From the IMG/VR virus record IMGVR_UViG_3300032286_000905, positions 1-38,326 of that record: 38,326 nt of DNA. One strand, 5' to 3'. How positions within the stretch are numbered: the first letter of the stretch is position 1; each line of letters opens with the position of its first letter. The position numbers and the translations under genes are program-made. This document shows, piece after piece, positions 18,134 to 25,416 of this stretch. Below the pieces are notes generated by a model that was not told the DNA's origin, searched no databases, and saw only the letters and a list, made by a program, of their open reading frames with translations. Origin of the DNA: a virus.

Positions 18134-19129
18134 ATGAGAAAAATAGACGGCCCCGGTAACGTATCAAACGCATTCGTAGATTATGATCCAGTCAATAACC
18201 CACAGGGAACAGTAGTAACGGCTGATTTTATGAATGATGTTCAAAATGAATTGATTGCAATACAAACCGATGCATCAATAGCAGAATCGGCTGGATCAAA
18301 TGCTCAAATTTTAAAATTAATAAAATTCAATGCAATAAAATATTCTAAAAATATTGGTGAATTTTTTTATTTGGAAGATAATAAATCTCCATCGGCTTTT
18401 GCTATTAATACACCAGATAATTTTTTTCCAGCAATTAATTTAAGTAAAATTAATATTAATTCCGATATTTCTACAGCAAATTATCCATTGTTGGTTCCGT
18501 ATCTAAGAGCATTAAAAGTAAAGTATTTAGATGGAACAAGTGGCGAAGTAAGTTCATGGACTGCAACAGTAGCAAGTTCTAGTATAACAATGCCAACTTC
18601 GACAAGCTCGGATGCAATACTATCAAGTTTAGCGGAAGACGTTTTAGTTCATGGTGGATATACTAATTTTAGAAGTATCACAGTAGCAGGGACTGAATTT
18701 CCTATTACTAATATTAATACATCTACTAGGGTTATTACAGTTACGGGAACTCCATCGGCTGGTAGTCAGACAGTAGAATTTTATAATTATCGTATAACAG
18801 GATCATCTACTACTGCAAGATTATTTGAAGTGAAAGGACGTGGATTTATTGCTCCAAATGATTCTAGCGGTAGGCATCAAAACGGTTTACGTGTAAGAGA
18901 TAGATTTCAGGGTCACTATCATCAAGCGTATACTAATATGGGTGTATCGGCAGGTGGAGATACCAATGGAGTAGCAAACTCTAATAATAATAACAATTTA
19001 GCTGGAACGGATCACGTAAGACAAGCAATAACAGACGGGACAAACGGAACACCAAGAACAGGATTAACGACTCATGGTGCAGGCGTATCGGCTCATTTAT
19101 ATATTTGGGCAAGGTCATACATAGCATAA
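18134..19129 (+). CDS. tail fibre / receptor-binding protein
   Basis: A 331-residue fibre, preceded by the strong AAGGAG site. Residues 1-60 (KIDGPGNVSNAFVDYDPVNNPQGTVVTADFMNDVQNELIAI) are the baseplate attachment module common to fibres after gp48. The middle is beta-rich. The C-terminus has a collagen-like and His-rich tip (RDRFQGHYHQAYTNMG, NNNNN, THGAGVSAHLYIWARSYIA) in the style of tail-collar receptor-binding tips. Host range would be decided mainly here. Confidence 0.83.
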   Translation: MRKIDGPGNVSNAFVDYDPVNNPQGTVVTADFMNDVQNELIAIQTDASIAESAGSNAQILKLIKFNAIKYSKNIGEFFYLEDNKSPSAFAINTPDNFFPAINLSKININSDISTANYPLLVPYLRALKVKYLDGTSGEVSSWTATVASSSITMPTSTSSDAILSSLAEDVLVHGGYTNFRSITVAGTEFPITNINTSTRVITVTGTPSAGSQTVEFYNYRITGSSTTARLFEVKGRGFIAPNDSSGRHQNGLRVRDRFQGHYHQAYTNMGVSAGGDTNGVANSNNNNNLAGTDHVRQAITDGTNGTPRTGLTTHGAGVSAHLYIWARSYIA

Positions 19130-19140
19130 AAGGAAATAAT

Positions 19141-19359
19141 ATGAATAAATTAATACAATTAATTAATATTGACACGCAAGAAATAATTATAGAAGAAATT
19201 ACAATTCCATCTAATTACGCTGAAAGATCATACATGTATTACTTGCAAATTGATTTATATAAATTGGATGGCATAAACTCGGAATACAAAGAATATGAAT
19301 TAGACTCACAAGGAAATAAAATCATAATAGAAAATGATACAAGCTACATTTCAGCATAA
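19141..19359 (+). CDS. small protein after the tail fibre, possible fibre chaperone
   Basis: A 72-residue protein, MNKLIQLINIDTQEIIIEEITIPSNYAERSYMYYLQIDLYKLDG. The start at 19141 is chosen for its AAAGGAAATAAT ribosome site; an upstream extension overlapping the fibre gene lacks one. Position right after a fibre gene suggests a fibre assembly chaperone, but there is no family motif and it is too short for Tfa. Confidence 0.5.
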   Translation: MNKLIQLINIDTQEIIIEEITIPSNYAERSYMYYLQIDLYKLDGINSEYKEYELDSQGNKIIIENDTSYISA

Positions 19360-19987
19360 AAGATATTTATTATTTCTTGAATCCATAAACAAGGAAGCCC
19401 ATGCAGAATCTATAAGAAATATTTTAAATTTTCAGGCAAAGGGTTCCGAGAGATTAATTAAAAGGAATGTAAAAAAGAAATTTGTACTACGAACAAATTT
19501 TACGATTAATTCAATAAAACAAGATCGTCAACCAATTGGAAACAATACAAAAAAAATGTTTAGTAGGGTAGTAACTACTTCGCCATATTTACATAAACAA
19601 GAAGATGGTGCAACTGAAGACAGAAAAGCTATACCTACAATGTTTACTAGAAATAGTAATTTTAAGAAAACTGTAAGACGTATGTATAGACAGGATAAAC
19701 TAGGGGACTTTGGTGCTAAATACTACGCAACAGGTGGAAGAGGTTTTTTTCTTGGTAAACCAAAAGGCTCTAATCGTTCTTATGGAATTTGGATGCGTCA
19801 CAATAATAATAAACGTCTTACGAAAATTAAAAATGTATCTCGACAAGATATAAAAATTAAACCTACTAAATTTTTTGAAAGTGCTATTTTTGTATTTTCT
19901 AAACAAAGAAATATAGAAAAAGCCTTTTCGATTGATGCACAAAAAAGGCTAAAAGAAACTGCTAAAAAATTCTATACTTCCAATTAA
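19334..19987 (+). CDS. basic protein of unknown function ending the + strand operon
   Basis: A 217-residue, very basic protein (KGSERLIKRNVKKKF, FKKTVRRMYRQDKLGD, RQDIKIKPTKFFESAIFVF). The segment GAKYYATGGRGFFLGKPKGSNRSYGIWMRHNN and the ending resemble virion morphogenesis or gp10-like minor proteins in spacing, but I do not recognise the family with certainty. It overlaps the 72-aa gene by 26 bases and runs into the RecT gene tail to tail, with the two stop codons overlapping and no hairpin terminator visible. Confidence 0.5.
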   Translation: MIQATFQHKRYLLFLESINKEAHAESIRNILNFQAKGSERLIKRNVKKKFVLRTNFTINSIKQDRQPIGNNTKKMFSRVVTTSPYLHKQEDGATEDRKAIPTMFTRNSNFKKTVRRMYRQDKLGDFGAKYYATGGRGFFLGKPKGSNRSYGIWMRHNNNKRLTKIKNVSRQDIKIKPTKFFESAIFVFSKQRNIEKAFSIDAQKRLKETAKKFYTSN

Positions 19988-20805
19988 AATAAAATTTGCT
20001 TTTTACTTTCAGATGTCTCCTCTATTATCTCAGCATCGACCAATTTATTTGTAGCATTTTCTATTTTTGCAACTGCTTTTTCTGAAATTGTTTTGGGTTG
20101 TAATACAGTCTCGGTTTCTTCAATATCTTCCATATCCGAACTCATTAACATAGCCAATCCCTCAGATTCTGAAAATGGCTTTTTCAATAATTGTTTTACA
20201 GCAATTTTTTCAAGCATATCATCTTCTGATTTTTTCCAGCTTGGTGAATTAAGATTAGAATAGTTATTTTTTATTTTTAATATTTTATCTATTCCAATAT
20301 GGGGTATTTCGGTATGTCCATTCCTGTATTGCAATTTCATAAAATAACCTAGCAATTTACCCCTTTCAGAAAATGGACTATATATATGTTTGTATGATCC
20401 CTCTGACTGATTTATACTAAAATTATCATTTTCATGGACTTTGTATAATTCTGGAACATGGCTTAATACTCCATGTGGCCCATGAACACAAGAATGAGAA
20501 TACCCATCTTTAGTAATATCCATTCTAAGAGATCCGGACATATTTATAAAATATACATGTGGTTTTACTCCACCGATTTGTAATCCAATTTGGGCGGCTT
20601 TTGAAAGCTTAAAAAAGAATTGGTTTTTTGCGTCTTGTGATCCAAGAATAAATTCCCTTAATTCTTTATTTTGCGATACTTCAAGAATTGCTCTTTTTGT
20701 CCATTGGTCAAAATTCTGTCTTACGGATTCAACTGCGACAGCTTTAATTTTATCCGATTTTTCTAATACCATTTGTTCTAATGTTTGTTTTTTTGGTTCT
20801 TCCAT
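19984..20805 (-). CDS. recT: RecT family ssDNA-annealing protein
   Basis: A 273-residue recombinase that anneals complementary single strands after exonuclease resection. VRQNFDQWTKRAILEVSQNKELREFILGS and KLSKAAQIGLQIGGVKPHVYFINMSGSLRMDITKDGYSHSC match RecT. The start at 20805 is preferred: GGAG and six to eight bases of spacer precede it, and the ATG at 20820 lies inside the ribosome site ATGGAG. The gene is last of the leftward operon and pairs with the YqaJ exonuclease one base upstream. Confidence 0.88.
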   Translation of the reverse strand: MEEPKKQTLEQMVLEKSDKIKAVAVESVRQNFDQWTKRAILEVSQNKELREFILGSQDAKNQFFFKLSKAAQIGLQIGGVKPHVYFINMSGSLRMDITKDGYSHSCVHGPHGVLSHVPELYKVHENDNFSINQSEGSYKHIYSPFSERGKLLGYFMKLQYRNGHTEIPHIGIDKILKIKNNYSNLNSPSWKKSEDDMLEKIAVKQLLKKPFSESEGLAMLMSSDMEDIEETETVLQPKTISEKAVAKIENATNKLVDAEIIEETSESKKQILF

Positions 20806-20820
20806 TTTTTTTATCTCCAA

Positions 20821-21876
20821 TTATTTTAATTTTTTGTAGTAAAGTCTTCTAAATTTTGATACGTTTATTAGATTCTTTTCTTTTATTTGATTAAAAATCT
20901 CAGGATCTTTTTCTTGTAAAGTTTTAAGGCTTAAAGATTCCCTTTCAGATTCCGAACAGGTAACCAACACATCTCCGTTGGGTGTTTGCAATCTTGTATT
21001 ATTTCCGATTAATAAACCGATAGAATTATCAATATCGTCAATTTCTTTTTCTTGTTCTTTTATCTTAGATTTTAAAATTTCCCTTCTCTCTAAAATGTCT
21101 GACAATTGTATTCTGTTATTTAATTTTTCATCCAATTTAATTATAGAAGCATTTTCTTGGATTACAGGAAACATTTTTACTATGTCAGACCATAATTCAA
21201 CTTTGGGGGGTATTTTATTTTTTACGTTATACATAAAAATATCTGATAATTTACTTATACTATCTATCGTATTATTATCAATTTTTCCCATTCCGTATTC
21301 TCTGTAATCCGAGGTATCAATCAATGCAGAAACCCCAGCATTATGTATGCCATACAATTTCATTTGAAATTGAATTTGTAAATATACAGATAATGGAACA
21401 CCTTCAAGTGTTCGTATCTCATTAGAATAACCAAATTCTCCAGACTCATCAATTTTACTTGCAAACAGTCTTAAAGACTTGGCTTCTTGAATTGAATAAG
21501 ATTTGTCCGAATGCCTTACAACTAAATCAGCGTGTGCTACATAGTCATCTTGCTCGGCTACTGTATTGCTATGAAATTCAAATCCATCGGCTTTAAATTT
21601 GTTTTTACCCTGTAATCTTTTAATGATCCATTTATCGGCAATTTCCTTTGTAGTTAAATTTTCTATATACTTGTATAGTATATTAATTTCGTGCCTATGC
21701 CCCCAATAGGTGGCTTCGTTACCTTTAAAGCCATCGACTAAATTAAGTTTTTCTTGCCATAGGGAATATGTAGATTTTCCGTATTTCAAATTTAAACCTG
21801 CCAAGGTAGGAATATCGGATGATCCAAGTTTACCTTTTCTCTCTCCATGAAAATCGTCTATGTATTTCAATTTCAT
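20821..21876 (-). CDS. YqaJ-like viral exonuclease
   Basis: A 351-residue lambda-exonuclease-fold protein. Motifs in order: GSSDIPTLAG, TYSLWQEKL, EATYWGHRHEINILYKY (metal-binding Glu), DDYVAHADLVV (Asp) and YSIQEAKSL (Glu-x-Lys). It would chew one strand of duplex ends to give substrate to RecT. The C-terminal third is coiled (RREILKSKIKEQEKEIDDIDN), as in the YqaJ group. The ATGA overlap with the PC4-like gene ties the three genes into one recombination cassette. Confidence 0.88.
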   Translation of the reverse strand: MKLKYIDDFHGERKGKLGSSDIPTLAGLNLKYGKSTYSLWQEKLNLVDGFKGNEATYWGHRHEINILYKYIENLTTKEIADKWIIKRLQGKNKFKADGFEFHSNTVAEQDDYVAHADLVVRHSDKSYSIQEAKSLRLFASKIDESGEFGYSNEIRTLEGVPLSVYLQIQFQMKLYGIHNAGVSALIDTSDYREYGMGKIDNNTIDSISKLSDIFMYNVKNKIPPKVELWSDIVKMFPVIQENASIIKLDEKLNNRIQLSDILERREILKSKIKEQEKEIDDIDNSIGLLIGNNTRLQTPNGDVLVTCSESERESLSLKTLQEKDPEIFNQIKEKNLINVSKFRRLYYKKLK

Positions 21877-22067
21877 AAAACAATCTCATTAACGGTTCTT
21901 ACGAATTCATTCCATAATTCCAATTTTATCGTAATACCATCTTTTGACGGAAACCATTCAGAATTGTCTTTTGTATACCATTTCCGTATACCTACAAATT
22001 CATGCCCTTTATACTCAGATTTCTCAATTCTGTATTCGTTGGTGTCGTTTATTTTTATTTTTTTCAT
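21873..22067 (-). CDS. PC4/p15-like single-strand DNA-binding protein
   Basis: A 64-residue protein, MKKIKINDTNEYRIEKSEYKGHEFVGIRKWYTKDNSEWFPSKDGITIKLELWNEFVRTVNEIVL. YKGxEFVGIRKWY, then SEWFPSKDGITIKLELW, is the pattern of the PC4/YdbC family, a small dimer that binds single strands. The start at 22067 has GGAG six bases before it. Lying upstream of YqaJ and RecT, with no other SSB recognised, it may act as the phage ssDNA-binding protein; that is inference. Confidence 0.78.
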   Translation of the reverse strand: MKKIKINDTNEYRIEKSEYKGHEFVGIRKWYTKDNSEWFPSKDGITIKLELWNEFVRTVNEIVL

Positions 22068-22079
22068 TGTCATCTCCAA

Positions 22080-22343
22080 TTAAATTAATTTGTATAAAAA
22101 ATATATATTTATACCTACTGAAACAAAAAAATAAAATATTAATCTATTATTATAATTTTTTATAATATTAAATTGATTCATATACCATCCAATTATTTTT
22201 TGTTGATAATCTACAAAGGGAATTACCTTATCGTATCTCGATTCATCAAACATGTATTTCAGTGAATCAATAATTTCTTGTGTTTGTTCTATTCCTTCAC
22301 GTTTACCAATAATTCCAAATAAACTATTATACTTTTCTTCCAA
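22080..22343 (-). CDS. small protein with a C-terminal membrane segment
   Basis: An 87-residue protein of unknown function. Residues 1-60 are soluble and charged (MEEKYNSLFGIIGKREGIEQTQEIIDSLKYMFDESRYDK). The last 24 (LIFYFFVSVGINIYFLYKLI) form one transmembrane helix. It overlaps the end of the helicase gene by 17 bases and is followed closely by the PC4-like gene. Confidence 0.6.
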   Translation of the reverse strand: MEEKYNSLFGIIGKREGIEQTQEIIDSLKYMFDESRYDKVIPFVDYQQKIIGWYMNQFNIIKNYNNRLIFYFFVSVGINIYFLYKLI

Positions 22344-23781
22344 TTTTATTCTCCCTAACTTTGTTCCAAACTATGTCTGTCCATCCGATTTTATATCCCA
22401 ATGCTTCTCTCAATTTATCTAATTCAAATTTACCATTTTCTTTTTCGCTCAATTTGTAAGCAGTTGACCATAGTAATTTTTGTTTAAATTCGTTGGAATC
22501 CGATGATAATGCTTTTATTGCTATGTCAAATAAATCGCTTCCCAAATCAGGAAAATCAGCTTGTAATTTTCCTTGAATAATTTTTATATCAATAGTTTTT
22601 TTATCAATTTCTACTTTCGTAAAATCAAAATTACAATTTAAACATTTTGAAGGTTTTCCTTCCCATACGGAATAGCATTTTGGACATTCTGTAATACTTG
22701 GTCTATTTTTTTTTGAATCTCTTTTTATACTGTCTAAACTCCATTCTCTATTTTGCAATACATGACCATGTATCAAAGAATTTCCAGCATGATCTAAAAT
22801 TATAGTTTTTTGTTTTCCTTCAAATGGTCTTAATGCTCTCCCTATTTGCTGTAAATATAAACTTAAAGATAATGTTTTTCGTAGTAAAATTGCCCCTGCT
22901 AAAACTGGAACATCTAAACCTTCTGAAATTACATCGCAAGATGTTAATACTTGCGTATCACCATTCGACAATCCATTTATGTATTTATCTCTAAGAGAAT
23001 TATCCATATTTCCATAAACTGCATAAGATTTGTAACCAGCATCAGAAAAATTTTGTGCCATAAGTTTTGAATGTTCGACCGTAGGACAAAAACAAACTAC
23101 TGGCAAACCGTCAAGATGCTCTTTATAATGACCAATAACATCACCAACAATTTTTTTTTGAGATACAAATTTTTCCTGTTCTTGCGTATCAAAATCCCCT
23201 TTTTTCATCTTATAACTATCAGGAATACCCGGAGGTTTGTAAATTATAGGGTAAGACAAAAAACCTTGTTTTATTGCTTCTTTGGTTTGAATGCCTACAA
23301 TAATTTTATTAAAAATATTATTTTCTCCCAATCCTTTTCCGTCCATTCGTTCGGGTGTAGCTGTAAAACCAATTCTAGGAACATCGGAAAAATAGTTTAA
23401 TATACTTTGCCAAGTGTTTCCGATGCTGTGATGACATTCGTCTATAATAATTAGATCAGGTTTATTAATTTTGTTAAGCCTATTGACTACGGTTCCGACC
23501 ATAGCACATTGAACTAATTCCAATCCCATACTTATAAATTTGCTAGTTATTTGCCCGGCATTGATCCCGACGTTAAACAATTTTTCCATAGTCTGTCTAT
23601 GTATCTCACGTCTATGCGTAAGGATCAAAACTCTTTTATTATTCTTTGCAGTAAGACTTGCAATATGAGAAAATATTATTGTTTTACCTGTCCCCGTAGG
23701 TAATACTACGCAAATCCTATTGTATTTCGGTAAATTGTTTCTAATTTCCTCTATGATTTCTATTTGATAATTTCTTAGCAT
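22327..23781 (-). CDS. superfamily 2 DNA helicase with C-terminal zinc ribbon
   Basis: A 484-residue helicase. Motif I LPTGTGKT (27-34), motif Ia LTHRREIH, motif II IIDECHH, motif III GFTATPERMDG, and motif VI QQIGRALRP are all intact. After the core, CPKCYSVWEGKPSKCLNC forms a four-Cys zinc ribbon. The design is like phage SF2 helicases of the RadD/UvsW-like type that unwind or remodel branched DNA. A role in replication or recombination fits the neighbours. Confidence 0.9.
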   Translation of the reverse strand: MLRNYQIEIIEEIRNNLPKYNRICVVLPTGTGKTIIFSHIASLTAKNNKRVLILTHRREIHRQTMEKLFNVGINAGQITSKFISMGLELVQCAMVGTVVNRLNKINKPDLIIIDECHHSIGNTWQSILNYFSDVPRIGFTATPERMDGKGLGENNIFNKIIVGIQTKEAIKQGFLSYPIIYKPPGIPDSYKMKKGDFDTQEQEKFVSQKKIVGDVIGHYKEHLDGLPVVCFCPTVEHSKLMAQNFSDAGYKSYAVYGNMDNSLRDKYINGLSNGDTQVLTSCDVISEGLDVPVLAGAILLRKTLSLSLYLQQIGRALRPFEGKQKTIILDHAGNSLIHGHVLQNREWSLDSIKRDSKKNRPSITECPKCYSVWEGKPSKCLNCNFDFTKVEIDKKTIDIKIIQGKLQADFPDLGSDLFDIAIKALSSDSNEFKQKLLWSTAYKLSEKENGKFELDKLREALGYKIGWTDIVWNKVRENKIGRKV

Positions 23782-23814
23782 TTTTTAAATTATACTCCCA
23801 TACTCGGACAATTT

Positions 23815-24195
23815 TTAATATTTTTTGATTAAAATTTTACTACCATCAAATTTTGTTTCCCAAGCTTCTCCCCCTGAAATTCCAATAAACTGTAAAAAAT
23901 TTAATTGCTCTTTGGATAATCTATCGTTTTTTGTTTTTATTTCGTTAGCCCAAAAAATAGCCAAAATTTTACCAAGATGCTCTTCTGTTATGCGTATCGG
24001 TAAAAATCCTATAAGATCACTTGCCCCAATAATCAAACCAGATTTTAACGGTCTTGGATTTCTAAGATGTAAAACATTATTATTTTTAGAAATAATCTCA
24101 CCTTGCCAAGCTAAACCAGATTGATTTCTCCATAATCGTCCCCCTAGTTTAGTAGCCTGTAATCGGGCATAAGCCAAAATTTCTGATTCTGTCAT
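23815..24195 (-). CDS. VRR-NUC domain nuclease
   Basis: A 126-residue nuclease of the PD-(D/E)xK class. RLWRNQSG at the start, GASDLIGF (metal-binding Asp) and FWANEIKTKNDRLSKEQLNFLQFI (Glu-x-Lys, then Gln) give the full VRR-NUC signature. The size is normal for phage stand-alone forms, which are linked to Holliday junction or flap cutting. It starts in the ATGA overlap with the HTH gene and lies next to the SF2 helicase, with which such nucleases often travel. Confidence 0.87.
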   Translation of the reverse strand: MTESEILAYARLQATKLGGRLWRNQSGLAWQGEIISKNNNVLHLRNPRPLKSGLIIGASDLIGFLPIRITEEHLGKILAIFWANEIKTKNDRLSKEQLNFLQFIGISGGEAWETKFDGSKILIKKY

Positions 24196-24365
24196 TTTTT
24201 CGATTCCATTATTTTTTTTCGTTCTTGCATATCGTCATACAGATTAATAACGGATGTCTTACAATAATAACCATGAGCAAGTTTTTTAATTTTTCCACTT
24301 GATACCAATTCGTAAATTCTTGTAAAACTTAATCCAAGATAATCAGAGACTTCTTTTAGATTCAT
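24192..24365 (-). CDS. small helix-turn-helix protein, excisionase-like
   Basis: A 57-residue protein, MNLKEVSDYLGLSFTRIYELVSSGKIKKLAHGYYCKTSVINLYDDMQERKKIMESKK. The layout VSDYLGLSFTRIYELVSSGKIKK is a MerR/Xis-type winged helix-turn-helix. It overlaps both neighbours (23 bases upstream, ATGA downstream) and has AGGT before the ATG. It may be a regulator or a DNA-bending replication factor. With no integrase in sight, excision is unlikely to be its job. Confidence 0.72.
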   Translation of the reverse strand: MNLKEVSDYLGLSFTRIYELVSSGKIKKLAHGYYCKTSVINLYDDMQERKKIMESKK

Positions 24366-24513
24366 TACCTGTTATAATTTTTAGCATTTTATCAAAAATT
24401 ATCTTATCAATAACTTTGTCATTATATAATCTAACAAGCTGAGATACATTTTTTTCTTGTATTTCAATTGATCCTTCTATACCAAATGTTTTTTTCGATG
24501 GTCTTAAAATCAT
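24343..24513 (-). CDS. small protein of unknown function
   Basis: A 56-residue protein, MILRPSKKTFGIEGSIEIQEKNVSQLVRLYNDKVIDKIIFDKMLKIITGNESKRSL. The ribosome site AAGGGAGA lies just before the ATG, and the ATG overlaps the preceding stop (ATGA). No family is recognised. The helical second half could pair with the neighbouring HTH protein, but nothing in the sequence proves it. Confidence 0.6.
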   Translation of the reverse strand: MILRPSKKTFGIEGSIEIQEKNVSQLVRLYNDKVIDKIIFDKMLKIITGNESKRSL

Positions 24514-24713
24514 ATTTTCTCCCTTGATATACTAATTCCTTTTTCAATTCTCCATAGACATTCATTAGCAACTCTATTCAGGTCATACGTAGAATTATTT
24601 CGAGGCTGTCTATATATCCAAGATCCTATATCGGATTTTTTGCCCTTGTATAATTTTCTGCATTTATTTATTATTTCATCAAATTCTACTAAATAATCAG
24701 GTTTTTCATTCAT
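24510..24713 (-). CDS. small protein of unknown function
   Basis: A 67-residue protein, MNEKPDYLVEFDEIINKCRKLYKGKKSDIGSWIYRQPRNN and on. It is charged, with an acidic first half and a basic second half. Stop and start overlap both neighbours. Not recognised. Confidence 0.6.
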   Translation of the reverse strand: MNEKPDYLVEFDEIINKCRKLYKGKKSDIGSWIYRQPRNNSTYDLNRVANECLWRIEKGISISREKI

Positions 24714-24832
24714 ATTTTATTTTCCCAATATTGTTCTGTTTTTTTTTCGTAATACTTTTCAAGTTCTTCCTCGGTCGGCTCTATATCTTCGATAAAATCA
24801 TCTTCGTCATAATAAAAATCGTCCTCTGTCAT
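24710..24832 (-). CDS. very acidic 40-residue protein
   Basis: The sequence is MTEDDFYYDEDDFIEDIEPT, then a Glu-rich helix ending KTEQYWENKI. Nearly half of the residues are Asp, Glu or Tyr, so the protein could mimic DNA or bind a basic partner; this is a guess from charge alone. Stop and start overlap with the neighbours (ATGA at the start) support translation. I know no family for it. Confidence 0.5.
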   Translation of the reverse strand: MTEDDFYYDEDDFIEDIEPTEEELEKYYEKKTEQYWENKI

Positions 24833-24963
24833 TTTCTTAACCTGTCTATCATATTAATAAGATACCTTTGTTTATTAGCTTTTTCTTTTGCATATTCATA
24901 CGTGCATGTAATTTCATAAATTTCTTTAAATTTTGTTTCGTATGTAAAATATTTTTTTTCCAT
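24829..24963 (-). CDS. small basic helical protein
   Basis: A 44-residue protein, MEKKYFTYETKFKEIYEITC followed by a Lys- and Tyr-rich helix ending MIDRLRK. The start has GGAA upstream, only two bases separate it from the previous stop, and its stop overlaps the next start. Not recognised. Confidence 0.5.
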   Translation of the reverse strand: MEKKYFTYETKFKEIYEITCTYEYAKEKANKQRYLINMIDRLRK

Positions 24964-24965
24964 TT

Positions 24966-25370
24966 TTATTTCCTTTTAATATTAGCATCGACCCAAATCT
25001 TCGGATACCATCGTTTTTTTATTGCTCCAACCTTAAAAGGTGCATCCATTTTTTTTAAAATATTATGAGCATGCGAAATAGTTCTTCCCATAATTTGTGC
25101 AACATCATCTAGGCTATAAGATGATTTTTTTACTTCGTCCGAAACGTCATTCGCTTTTGCGTATTTCTTCGCAATTGGATTGGAACGTATCGACAATCTG
25201 TAATTCAATTCGTTAGATAAATCCTCTATTTGTTTTTTGTTATACCAATATTTGTTATTCATATAAACTTCTTCAATTTTATTTTTTTTAAATATTACAT
25301 GAATTGTTTTATGATTTTGAAAATAAGTCATAGCTTCTTTTCTTGTTATGTAGTTTTCAGGGTTTTCCAT
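24966..25370 (-). CDS. DNA-binding protein with a C-terminal helix-turn-helix (probable)
   Basis: A 134-residue protein. ITRKEAMTYFQNHKTIHVIFKKNKIEEVYMNNKYWYNKKQIEDL looks like a MerR/Xis-type DNA reader, and YSLDDVAQIMGRTISHAHNILKKMDAPFKVGAIKKRWYPKIW is a second HTH-like module with a basic wing. The start at 25370 has AAGGA six bases before it; ATG 25376 abuts the ribosome site. It lies just downstream of the helicase-methyltransferase gene. A regulatory or replication role is inferred. Confidence 0.6.
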   Translation of the reverse strand: MENPENYITRKEAMTYFQNHKTIHVIFKKNKIEEVYMNNKYWYNKKQIEDLSNELNYRLSIRSNPIAKKYAKANDVSDEVKKSSYSLDDVAQIMGRTISHAHNILKKMDAPFKVGAIKKRWYPKIWVDANIKRK

Positions 25371-25416
25371 TTTCATTCCTTTTAAAATCTTTTTAGTATT
25401 CTATGATCTATTAAAA

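Noticed and set aside
19980-20000. Terminator between converging tail and RecT genes
   Set aside because: Only A/T-rich sequence with overlapping stop codons; no stable stem seen.
24731-25068. Hydrophobic + strand frames
   Set aside because: They are the reverse of Lys- and Glu-rich - strand genes, which gives Phe-rich false membrane proteins.
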